Part shown: piece by piece, positions 31,909-39,032 of the stretch
How positions within the stretch are numbered: position 1 is the stretch's first letter
Layout of the letters: each line of letters opens with the position of its first letter
NCBI GenBank assembly: GCA_964630015.1
Contig: CAZVTJ010000001.1
Coordinates: 1-42,969 of the forward strand
Origin: CAZERT01 sp964630015
GTDB lineage: Bacteria; Patescibacteriota; Microgenomatia; UBA10105; UBA927
Direction: 5' to 3'
Length of the DNA stretch: 42,969 nucleotides
Position numbers and translations under genes: made by a program
Notes under the pieces: model-generated
Told to the model about the DNA's origin: nothing
What the model saw: only the letters and a program-made list of their open reading frames with translations
The model's database searches: none

Positions 31909-31925
31909 CAAGCTCAATGAGCGCA

Positions 31926-31942
31926 GTCACGTTAGACGTGAC
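31926..31942. terminator. Hairpin after tRNA-Leu(AAG)
   Basis: GTCACG (31926-31931), loop TTAGA, CGTGAC (31937-31942), 18 bases downstream of the tRNA 3' end. Perfect stem but no T-run; may be a weak terminator or a processing structure. The rest of 31943-32085 holds one palindromic repeat and nothing else recognised. Confidence 0.35.
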
Positions 31943-32050
31943 AACAAATATTTGTATTAATATTTAGGCTTCTATACAGTGATTTCTCTGCAGTAGTAAT
32001 GCACTACGCCGGTTAGTAGATCGCAAACTGCTAACAGTCAAGTTTATGTA

Positions 32051-32071
32051 ATGCTGAGCATGTCGAAGCAT
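32051..32071. repeat. Short palindromic repeat
   Basis: ATGCTGAGCATGTCGAAGCAT: arms ATGCT/AGCAT around GAGCATGTCGA. It resembles the CTTCGACA.GCTCAG type of dispersed palindrome found in many genomes. It lies downstream of the GH13 stop. Only the sequence likeness is seen. Confidence 0.45.
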
Positions 32072-32085
32072 CCTCTCGATGGTAT

Positions 32086-33705
32086 TCAATTCCACTTCAT
32101 TTGAACTTCCTGTTGGGGATCCGGTTCATATAAAACAATCTGGCTTTCAAATGGGGAAAGACGGAGAAATAACCCATCAATTCTTTGTTCATCAGGCTGT
32201 ATCCATGCTCCCTGTTTTAAACTATAGATTGCTGCATTTTGTCCATATCGGACACATGGGATACTGCAATCCTCTGTTGCATTGCCCAAATTTATACAGA
32301 CTACCCCGGACATTTGTCCATCGGAAGACGTAACATGAAGGGCAATAAGTCCAGGTGAATATGTATGAATATCAGCAATAGTCCATTTACCTTCGGAGAA
32401 AAGATGTGAGTTCTTAAAAAAGAGCACATCGGAATAAAACCGACGATGCTCAAAATCAATATGTTCATCCGGAAACCGACGTATCTGCATTGGTGGACGT
32501 ATTTTCCATCCGTCTTCCTGTCCTTGGTTGACCAATAAAAGGGTATTTGGCAGAAATGCAATTGTTGCAAATGCAGCTTTGGATGCTTCTATTCCCATAG
32601 CACTAGCAGCACGCTCTTCATCATGATTTTCAGTATATACGCATTCGCTATACACCCCGGTATTTTGAAGCGCTTTTCCGATATATTCCCGAAGGTTTTG
32701 TGTCCATCCATGATGTACCGTATCATTGAGAACTTTGAATGCATCATGTGCATATAAATAATCAAAAGATTGTAACTGATCCTCTTCCCAATATACTTCA
32801 CCTAAAAACGTAAATTCTCTCCCTTGTTCTTTGGCTTTTTTCTTCGCTTTTGCAACTACTGTTTCCCAAAAATTATGGGTTAAAATGTATGTTTTTTCTT
32901 CTTCTGAGAGTAAGTATCCCCAAGTCCGTAAAAAGGTGGAGGCATTTACGAGCATTGTCATATCGCACCTTACCCCATCAGCATGATCAACCAACTCTAA
33001 AAGTTGACGTTCCATTTCCTGTTGGACGTCGGAACGGGCATAATTAAGTTGAAGTGTGTCTGCCCATTCGTCGGAACCCGAATATCTTCCATGGGCAACA
33101 TAATATGTATTTCCGTCTTTGGCTACAATCGGGATATACATATTAGGATTTTGCTCGTACTGTTCTTTCAAACCTTGGATAAAATACTCAGGATGTTCAA
33201 AAACCAATGTACTATCCACAGCAGTATGATTTGGTACAAAATCTATCATGACTTTTTTTCCTCGTTCATGAAGATGGGATACTGCTTTGTCCCAATGATT
33301 CCAATCGGAAGCAATTGAAGGATTGGGAATATATTCGGGTATTGCAAATGGGCTTGCTACTACATCATGTTCCGGGTCTAAATCGGGAAGAGCATATCGA
33401 TATTGATACTCATATTTTTTGGCATGATTCCGGCTGAAACTACTTCCTTTATATATCCCCATAAACCAAATTGTGTCGTACTGTCCAGCCAGGGCATCCC
33501 ATTCTTCTTCCGGTACTTCATCAATAGAAATATGTTTTCCGTACTTCTGCTCAAGTCCAAACAACCAGAGTCGGGTGTTTACCAGTTTTACACTATGCTG
33601 ATTCCCAAATTCAACAGATGGTTGAAGATATTCCCCAATATGACGGTGAAAAAGATAATTTTGTTGTTCTACTGATATTTCCGGTAATGCAAATTCAGTA
33701 AGCAT
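32086..33705 (-). CDS. Glycoside hydrolase family 13 (alpha-amylase family) enzyme
   Basis: Alpha-glucan-active TIM-barrel enzyme. Conserved regions: I DFVPNH (155-160), II GVRCD (244-248, Asp248 nucleophile), III GEVYW (Glu303 acid/base) and IV ENHDEE (359-364, Asp362). The C-terminal beta domain spans about 440-530. 539 residues, no signal peptide, so cytoplasmic. Hydrolase, transferase or phosphorylase cannot be told apart. Rough GC (about 42% in sampled lines) is lower than in the operons at the left, similar to PRK, and it stands alone between tRNA-Leu genes on the opposite strand to its neighbours, which fits an acquired gene. Confidence 0.85.
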   Translation of the reverse strand: MLTEFALPEISVEQQNYLFHRHIGEYLQPSVEFGNQHSVKLVNTRLWLFGLEQKYGKHISIDEVPEEEWDALAGQYDTIWFMGIYKGSSFSRNHAKKYEYQYRYALPDLDPEHDVVASPFAIPEYIPNPSIASDWNHWDKAVSHLHERGKKVMIDFVPNHTAVDSTLVFEHPEYFIQGLKEQYEQNPNMYIPIVAKDGNTYYVAHGRYSGSDEWADTLQLNYARSDVQQEMERQLLELVDHADGVRCDMTMLVNASTFLRTWGYLLSEEEKTYILTHNFWETVVAKAKKKAKEQGREFTFLGEVYWEEDQLQSFDYLYAHDAFKVLNDTVHHGWTQNLREYIGKALQNTGVYSECVYTENHDEERAASAMGIEASKAAFATIAFLPNTLLLVNQGQEDGWKIRPPMQIRRFPDEHIDFEHRRFYSDVLFFKNSHLFSEGKWTIADIHTYSPGLIALHVTSSDGQMSGVVCINLGNATEDCSIPCVRYGQNAAIYSLKQGAWIQPDEQRIDGLFLRLSPFESQIVLYEPDPQQEVQMKWN

Positions 33706-33827
33706 ACAATATATACGGGTAATAAATTCGGAAAAATGAACTCCATTTCATCATAACGGAATTGTGTTCCTCTTTCAGTATGCAGCAAAAATATGTATTG
33801 AAGAAAAATACTGTATGGATATTTTTG

Positions 33828-33913
33828 TGCCCGAGGGGAGACTCGAACTCCCAAGACTTGTTACGGTCACTAGCTCCTGAAGCTAGCGCGTCTACCAATT
33901 CCGCCACCCGGGC
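33828..33913 (-). tRNA. tRNA-Leu (anticodon CAG)
   Basis: Class II: acceptor GCCCGGG/CTCGGGC, discriminator A; D-arm GCG-GAATTGGTAGA-CGC; anticodon stem CTAGC/GCTAG, loop TTCAGGA with CAG; long variable arm; T-arm GGGAG-TTCGAGT-CTCCC. No full CCA. Complements Leu(AAG): together they could read all CUN codons. Confidence 0.93.
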
Positions 33914-33955
33914 ATATCCAAAAATTATACCATAAAAAATCCCGTTTTTATCGGC

Positions 33956-33961
33956 TATACT
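33956..33961 (+). promoter_or_regulatory. -10 element of the m5C methyltransferase gene, leaderless start
   Basis: TATACT followed by exactly six bases and ATG 33968, the same layout as at obg. The expected +1 coincides with the start codon. This favours ATG 33968 over the in-frame ATG at 33962, which would lie upstream of +1. Confidence 0.45.
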
Positions 33962-33967
33962 ATGTAT

Positions 33968-34948
33968 ATGGCAAAACATGAAGATCTGCTTCCCCAAAAA
34001 CTATGCGAACGGCTGTTGTTGCTGTACGGAACAAAGGAATACCGTTCACTTCTTAAAACCATATCACATTCACTTCCCACCACACTTCGCCGTAACCCAA
34101 ATGGTAGTGCTTCAGATCGGTTTGATCAGGCATTGGCAACGAGTGGAATCATGACAACTGTCGTAGCGTGGTATCCGGACGCCCGCATCGTTAACACGGA
34201 AAATACAACACAATCCATCGGAAAAACGGATGGATTCCAACAAGGGGTATTTTATGTCCAAAGCCTTTCCAGCATGATCCCACCGCTTGTTCTGGACCCG
34301 CAACCCGGCGAAAAAATTCTTGATCTGTGTGCCTCTCCGGGAAGCAAAACAACCCAACTTGCAGGGCTGATCCGAAATAACGGGGAAATCGTCGCAAACG
34401 ATGTCAGCTATATCCGCACGCTCAAACTCAAGGCAAATGTCCGTATCCAGAACGCTACGTGCGTAACGTGCACGAATCTTCCCGGCGAAAAACTGTGGAC
34501 CATTTATCCGGAATATTTTGACAAAACGCTTGTCGATGTCCCGTGTTCCATGGAAGGAACGATCCGTCTGGATAATCCAAAAACGTATGAATATTGGTCC
34601 GAAAAGAAGGTGAAGGAGCTTGCCAAAAAACAACGTTGGTTACTCCGATCGGCTATTTCCGCAACTAAACCCGGCGGAACGATAGTCTATTCTACCTGCA
34701 CAATTTCCCCTGAAGAAAATGAGGAAGTTATCGATTGGATTTGTCAAAAAGAAAAAGGAAATATTATGCTTGAAAAAATTCATATTCCCGGCCTCGAAAC
34801 ACAACCCGGGATCGTTTCTTGGAAAAATCACTCCTATATTCCGGGAGTCCAATCATGCATCCGTATCCGAAGCAGTGACGTAATGGAAGGCTTTTTTGTC
34901 GCAAAAATCAAAAAAATCCGATCTACGGTTCACGGTTCATTCGAGTAA
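33968..34948 (+). CDS. RsmB/NOP2/Sun-family RNA (cytosine-5)-methyltransferase
   Basis: SAM-dependent m5C methyltransferase of rRNA or tRNA. Seen: SAM motif I LDLCASPGSKTTQLA (from about 118), motif IV DVPCSMEG with Cys192, motif VI STCTISPEENEEV (Cys near 244, the nucleophile position), and a C-terminal IRIRSSDVMEGFFVAKIKK typical of RsmF/NSUN proteins. 326 residues, without the N-terminal NusB-like domain of RsmB, so closer to RsmF/YebU-type cores; target cannot be inferred. Convergent with the ATP-grasp gene (12-base overlap). Confidence 0.9.
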   Translation: MAKHEDLLPQKLCERLLLLYGTKEYRSLLKTISHSLPTTLRRNPNGSASDRFDQALATSGIMTTVVAWYPDARIVNTENTTQSIGKTDGFQQGVFYVQSLSSMIPPLVLDPQPGEKILDLCASPGSKTTQLAGLIRNNGEIVANDVSYIRTLKLKANVRIQNATCVTCTNLPGEKLWTIYPEYFDKTLVDVPCSMEGTIRLDNPKTYEYWSEKKVKELAKKQRWLLRSAISATKPGGTIVYSTCTISPEENEEVIDWICQKEKGNIMLEKIHIPGLETQPGIVSWKNHSYIPGVQSCIRIRSSDVMEGFFVAKIKKIRSTVHGSFE

Positions 34949-35989
34949 ACCAAGATGCAGGTGATTTTCGATAATCTGAAGCACAAACTCTTCAAGGGAA
35001 ATTCCGGATGCCTCAAGCGATGCCGTCATGGAATCATCGCTTGCCTCACTGATTCCGGGATTTCCGTTACCCTCAAGAAAAAACCATTGTTTTGTTTTTG
35101 GGTTATACCGGATATCAAACCGCGCATAATCGCGGAATCCGAATGCATAAAAGGCACAAATACATTGCCGCTGGATTGTCCGGAGAATCGATACCGAAAT
35201 TCCTTTTGCAGGTGCAAAGAAATGAAGATTTTTGTATATCGTTCCATTCTTCTTCCACTTTTCGTCAAACCCGTATATATTCCACTTATTATTTTTGACG
35301 TTCTGAACGATCATTTCCGATACGGGAAGGGCACGTGTCATCCCGTCACTTTCTAATACGGTTACCTGTAATTCGCGACCGCGGATAAACCGTTCACAGA
35401 TAAGCGACTGTTTTAAGGTTGTCCGTATTCTCTTCACCCGTTTCTTAAACTGCATAAATGACGTCACAACGGATTTTGAGGTTATTCCTACGCTTCCGTG
35501 TTCAAATGCCGGTTTTACCATCACGGGAAATTTCGAAGGCAAAAGACTCCGCAGTAATTTGTCTTTCGGTCCGATAACCGAAAATTCCGGAGTCGGCAGA
35601 TTGTGGAGTTTGAATATTGCTTTTGTTTTAACCTTGCTGTCGCTTGCAGATAATGCAAGAAATCCCGATCCTGAATAGGGAATATGCATACGCTCAAGTA
35701 TTCGGGCGATTTTGAGTTCCATCTGTTTGCTGTCCACCAGATTGAAAATGAAATCGCTTTTGATATCGGCAATAGGGGAAAGATCATCAAGTTCAAGTGC
35801 AATAACGGATACTCGGAATTTTCTCCTCTTCAATAACTTTTCCACGCACTGTACCGTTTTTTCCGTATCATCGTCGATGACGGTATTTTGTCTTGAATAA
35901 TATAAATCGGAAGATTCAAGCGGAACCCGATGATAAATAATTGCTATCCGAGGTCGTTTCGGACTTTTTTTCTTTTGCTTCATTGACAA
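34937..35989 (-). CDS. ATP-grasp ligase related to D-alanine--D-alanine ligase
   Basis: ATP-grasp fold with Ddl-like layout: N-terminal Rossmann segment (IAIIYHRVPLESSD), LVDSKQMELKIARILERMHIPYSGSGFLALSASDSKVKTKAIFKLHNLPTPEF, ATP-binding VMVKPAFEHGSVGI, then FIRGRELQVTVLES and C-terminal ARFDIR...FFLEGNGNPGIS. 350 residues, basic N-terminus. True Ddl ends with LEVNT.PG; here it is EGNGNPG, so a related peptide or amino-acid ligase is as likely as cell-wall D-Ala-D-Ala ligase. No mur genes are nearby. Confidence 0.7.
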   Translation of the reverse strand: MSMKQKKKSPKRPRIAIIYHRVPLESSDLYYSRQNTVIDDDTEKTVQCVEKLLKRRKFRVSVIALELDDLSPIADIKSDFIFNLVDSKQMELKIARILERMHIPYSGSGFLALSASDSKVKTKAIFKLHNLPTPEFSVIGPKDKLLRSLLPSKFPVMVKPAFEHGSVGITSKSVVTSFMQFKKRVKRIRTTLKQSLICERFIRGRELQVTVLESDGMTRALPVSEMIVQNVKNNKWNIYGFDEKWKKNGTIYKNLHFFAPAKGISVSILRTIQRQCICAFYAFGFRDYARFDIRYNPKTKQWFFLEGNGNPGISEASDDSMTASLEASGISLEEFVLQIIENHLHLGLLE

Positions 35990-36076
35990 TGCATAGTTGG
36001 GCAGAACATATCACGAATATATCAAGCATACAGTATGGAACGATAAAATCAAATGCGTTAAAATAGGGAAGTCATT

Positions 36077-36162
36077 GCCGCGGTGGCGGAATCGGTAGAC
36101 GCCCAGGACTTAAAATCCTGTGACTTTCACCAGTCGTGTGGGTTCGAGTCCCACCCGCGGCA
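36077..36162 (+). tRNA. tRNA-Leu (anticodon TAA)
   Basis: Class II: acceptor GCCGCGG/CCGCGGC, discriminator A; anticodon stem CAGGA/TCCTG, loop CTTAAAA with TAA; long variable arm; T-arm GTGGG-TTCGAGT-CCCAC. No encoded CCA. The C45 hydrolase gene starts 10 bases after the discriminator. Confidence 0.93.
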
Positions 36163-36172
36163 CTTAAAATGT

Positions 36173-37195
36173 ATGGCACAAACCTTTCCCCTTATAGAAG
36201 TTACCGGATCGCATACCGATATTGGCCATGCAATCGGTGAAACATTCAAAACAAAAATCCAGGATGTCATCAATCAAAAACGTACGATTATAGCAGAATA
36301 CGATCGGGTTCTCTCAACGATAGATACGTTTATATCCATAACCAAGAAGGCATTTCCGAACTTGATCCATGAACTTCAGGCAGTTGCTGATGCGGCTGAT
36401 GTTCCGTTTCGGGAATTGTTTTTCCGCAACATCGGCGCCCTTACCGATCCGGAAACGGCAATGAGTCGTGAGGAATCCGAAACCGTCGATCACTGCACGA
36501 CGATCGTATCGTGGGAAAGCGCGGGACATCCGATCGTCGGCCATAATGAGGATTGGGATATCGCAAGCATCGACGAGCTGTATATTCTTAAAGTAAAACT
36601 TCCCCATGTATCGTTTATCAGCCTCAATTACGCGACATTTTTACCCGGAGTTTCTGCAGGAATGAATTCGCATGGCATTATCCAATGCATTAATGAAATA
36701 CCCCAAACGCGTATTAACGGCATACCGAAAAATTTTATCGCTCGCGCAATGCTGGAATGCAAGATGCTTTCCGAATGCGAACGGATTGCACTGCGTACCA
36801 AACACTCCTCGGGATATAACCATGTACTTCTGCAGGGCAACAACGGCCGGGACTTGGAAATCGGAGGGCGATCCGTAGACATCCAGTCGTTTGATTACCT
36901 TCCGTATGTCCATACGAACCACTATCTCTCAAATCACCTCAAACAATACGAAATCCACACACAGTCCCATCAGGAGAATTCACATGCACGTTATGAACGC
37001 GTGAAGGAGCTTCTGCGCCTCCCGATGGATTTTTCCGATATACAGGCAATTTTATCCGATCATACAAACGAAAAATATCCGATTTGCCGCCACAAGGAAA
37101 CCATTGCGTCCGTTATCATCGAACCATCTGAAAATCTCTTCCATGTCTGTTATGGACTCCCGTGCACCGGAACATACGTACCATACCGTCTGTAA
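36173..37195 (+). CDS. C45-family Ntn hydrolase (acyl-CoA:6-APA acyltransferase-like)
   Basis: Self-processing N-terminal-nucleophile hydrolase of the C45 (isopenicillin-N acyltransferase) family. Seen: VDHCTTIVSWESAGHPIVGHNEDWD, where Cys108 would become the new N-terminal nucleophile and HNEDWD is the family NxDW motif; upstream alpha/beta region with ELFFRNIG; SAGMNSHGIIQCINEIP downstream; C-terminal THNRYxR-like SHARYERVKELL. 340 residues. Substrate unknown (amide bonds). ATG 36173 follows tRNA-Leu by 10 bases (no SD) so it is probably read from a tRNA-mRNA precursor; the frame running back through the tRNA is not coding. Confidence 0.75.
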   Translation: MAQTFPLIEVTGSHTDIGHAIGETFKTKIQDVINQKRTIIAEYDRVLSTIDTFISITKKAFPNLIHELQAVADAADVPFRELFFRNIGALTDPETAMSREESETVDHCTTIVSWESAGHPIVGHNEDWDIASIDELYILKVKLPHVSFISLNYATFLPGVSAGMNSHGIIQCINEIPQTRINGIPKNFIARAMLECKMLSECERIALRTKHSSGYNHVLLQGNNGRDLEIGGRSVDIQSFDYLPYVHTNHYLSNHLKQYEIHTQSHQENSHARYERVKELLRLPMDFSDIQAILSDHTNEKYPICRHKETIASVIIEPSENLFHVCYGLPCTGTYVPYRL

Positions 37196-37201
37196 TTTCT
37201 G

Positions 37202-37207
37202 TATAAT
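37202..37207 (+). promoter_or_regulatory. -10 element of tRNA-Pro and the prenyltransferase
   Basis: TATAAT in CTGTATAATAC just after the C45 stop and 17 bases before tRNA-Pro. It is the only visible promoter for tRNA-Pro and the following gene. Confidence 0.5.
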
Positions 37208-37224
37208 ACTTTTTGTATGGATTT

Positions 37225-37297
37225 CGGAGAGTGGCGCAGTTGGTAGCGCGCATCGTTTGGGACGATGAGGTCGCGGGTTCGAGTCCCGCCTCTCCGA
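37225..37297 (+). tRNA. tRNA-Pro (anticodon TGG)
   Basis: Acceptor CGGAGAG/CTCTCCG, discriminator A; D-arm GCGC/GCGC; anticodon stem CATCG/CGATG, loop TTTGGGA with TGG; T-arm GCGGG-TTCGAGT-CCCGC. No encoded CCA. The next ATG is 12 bases downstream. Confidence 0.95.
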
Positions 37298-37309
37298 CAG
37301 GATTTTTCT

Positions 37310-38353
37310 ATGACACTTCATGACTACCACACATCGATTCGGTCGAACGTTTCCTCTCATCTGCTTTCGTATGCCCCAACCATTCCGACACTTCTTCTGC
37401 ATGATTCATCCCTTGCATCCATCATCACCACAGCCTTGATTGATGATTCCCTGAATGGAAAAATGAACAGATCGCTGCTGTGTTTTCTTGCCTATGACGG
37501 GTACACTGCCAAAAAAAATCCGCTTATCCTGGATATTGCTTCCGCTTTGGAAATAACCCATACGGCATACCTTATTCAGGATGATGTTATGGACAATGAC
37601 AGCACACGACGGGGGAAAGATGCACTATTTGTCCAGCTAAAAAAACAATACGGATCACACTATGGCAGTGATGAACAACTCTATAAATATCTTGCTATCT
37701 GCATCGGCGATGCAGGATTCCACTTTGCTAACTATTGTCTCTCCAGCGTACCGGAGCAGATACGAAAAACAGTAAACGAAGTATTTTTCCAAACGGATTG
37801 TGGGCAATATGAAGACCTGCTCAATTCCCGTTCCCAATCAATACCGGATGAGGCAATCATTGAGTCTGTCTATATACAAAAAACCGGAAAGTACACCATC
37901 GGTCTTCCAATACAATGCGGAATGTTACTTGCCGGCGCACCGGAGGAAGATATACAAACAATGGAACGTATTGCGGATATTCTTGGTCTTATCTACCAAA
38001 TAACTGATGATGAACTTAATCTATTGGGAGATCCGAAAAAAACTGGGAAACCAACCGCTTCAGATATTACGGAAGGGAAAAAAACCATCCACATGCTTCG
38101 ATTACTGAACGTTATGCAAAAACAAGATGCCGAAAAAATACGAACAATTTTTCAAAAAAATAATAAAAATCAAAACGATTGTCATATAATTATTGAAGCT
38201 ATGCATACCCATAAAATCTTCTCTCTGCTTCGGAAAGAAAATGAACAGCGATACAAAACGGCAATATCCCTTCTTCAAATGGTTCACATGAATCCGGAAT
38301 ACATAAAACTAGTACAGGAATTTACTCAAAGTCTTTTATCTAGGGCAGCGTAA
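37310..38353 (+). CDS. Polyprenyl (geranylgeranyl-type) diphosphate synthase
   Basis: All-trans isoprenyl diphosphate synthase, making chain-elongated allylic diphosphates for lipid carriers or quinone-like compounds. Seen: first aspartate-rich motif QDDVMDND (Asp91, Asp92, Asp95) followed by RRG, KTGKYT, and second motif QITDDELNLLGDPKKTGKPTASDITEGKKT (Asp233). 347 residues, at the long end. Chain length cannot be read with confidence. Start ATG 37310 chosen since the frame upstream runs through tRNA-Pro. Confidence 0.88.
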   Translation: MTLHDYHTSIRSNVSSHLLSYAPTIPTLLLHDSSLASIITTALIDDSLNGKMNRSLLCFLAYDGYTAKKNPLILDIASALEITHTAYLIQDDVMDNDSTRRGKDALFVQLKKQYGSHYGSDEQLYKYLAICIGDAGFHFANYCLSSVPEQIRKTVNEVFFQTDCGQYEDLLNSRSQSIPDEAIIESVYIQKTGKYTIGLPIQCGMLLAGAPEEDIQTMERIADILGLIYQITDDELNLLGDPKKTGKPTASDITEGKKTIHMLRLLNVMQKQDAEKIRTIFQKNNKNQNDCHIIIEAMHTHKIFSLLRKENEQRYKTAISLLQMVHMNPEYIKLVQEFTQSLLSRAA

Positions 38354-38354
38354 T

Positions 38355-38804
38355 ATGAAACGAAGAAGTAGTCCTATCTGGGTCTATGCAGTTGTATTAT
38401 TTATCGTAATAGCAATGGGCTATGTCTCATACAAAAATATGAGGCCGAAAATCCAATTCAACACAGCGTCCTACGAAATTGAACTTGCACTTACGGATCA
38501 GGAAAAAAAGAAGGGACTTTCAAACCGTGATTCCATGCCACAGGGTCACGGAATGTTATTTGTGTATCCCGTTGCGGAAAAATATGATTTTTGGATGAAA
38601 GATATGCGTTTTCCCTTGGACTTCATTTGGCTGCGCGATAAAACCGTTGTTGATATTACTCCAAATGTACAGCCCGAATCAGGACCGGAATACACACTCT
38701 ATCATCCTAGCTCACCAGCCAATATGATTTTGGAATTACACGCGGGGGAAGCGGCAAAAGCGGGGATTGTCATCGGTCAACAGGCAGTCATACGTTTCAA
38801 GTAG
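38355..38804 (+). CDS. DUF192 protein, membrane anchored
   Basis: 149 residues: N-terminal transmembrane helix (9-27), then a DUF192 domain with ALTDQEKKKGLSNRDSMPQGHGMLFVYP, FWMKDMRFPLDFIWL and a C-terminal VIRFK, all family landmarks. Function of the family is unknown. Follows the prenyltransferase by one base, thus the same operon. Confidence 0.85.
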   Translation: MKRRSSPIWVYAVVLFIVIAMGYVSYKNMRPKIQFNTASYEIELALTDQEKKKGLSNRDSMPQGHGMLFVYPVAEKYDFWMKDMRFPLDFIWLRDKTVVDITPNVQPESGPEYTLYHPSSPANMILELHAGEAAKAGIVIGQQAVIRFK

Positions 38805-38824
38805 CGTGACAAAAAAAATCTTTG

Positions 38825-38830
38825 TATAAT
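38825..38830 (+). promoter_or_regulatory. -10 element of tRNA-Gly(TCC)-tRNA-Arg
   Basis: TATAAT in TTTGTATAATAC, 16 bases before the tRNA-Gly gene. Probably drives tRNA-Gly, tRNA-Arg and the glycosidase. Confidence 0.5.
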
Positions 38831-38846
38831 ACAAAAGTTGATTCAA

Positions 38847-38918
38847 GCGGCGGTAGTTCAGTGGTAGAATATCTGTTTTCCAAACAGAGGGTCACGGGTT
38901 CAAGTCCCGTCCGCCGCT
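38847..38918 (+). tRNA. tRNA-Gly (anticodon TCC)
   Basis: Acceptor GCGGCGG/CCGCCGC, discriminator T; anticodon stem TCTGT/ACAGA, loop TTTCCAA with TCC; T-arm ACGGG-TTCAAGT-CCCGT. No encoded CCA. Confidence 0.95.
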
Positions 38919-38957
38919 CATATACGGGGAGAGGTCAATTCACACCAGTAAAAAGTT

Positions 38958-39031
38958 GCCTCCGTAGCTCAATTGGATAGAGCAACTTCCTTCTAAGAAG
39001 TAGGTTGTGAGTTCGATTCTCACCGGAGGTA
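38958..39031 (+). tRNA. tRNA-Arg (anticodon TCT)
   Basis: Acceptor GCCTCCG/CGGAGGT (G1-T72 wobble), discriminator A at 39031; anticodon stem ACTTC/GAAGT, loop CTTCTAA with TCT; T-arm GTGAG-TTCGATT-CTCAC. The 3' acceptor strand contains GGAGGT, a perfect Shine-Dalgarno match, and the ATG of the next gene begins two bases after the discriminator (39033). Confidence 0.95.
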
Positions 39032-39032
39032 C

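Noticed and set aside
36083..36172. ORF extension of the C45 hydrolase through tRNA-Leu
   Set aside because: The bases fold as a complete tRNA-Leu(TAA); homology of the protein starts at ATG 36173. The same holds for 37265-37309 (tRNA-Pro) and 40790-40906 (tRNA-His).
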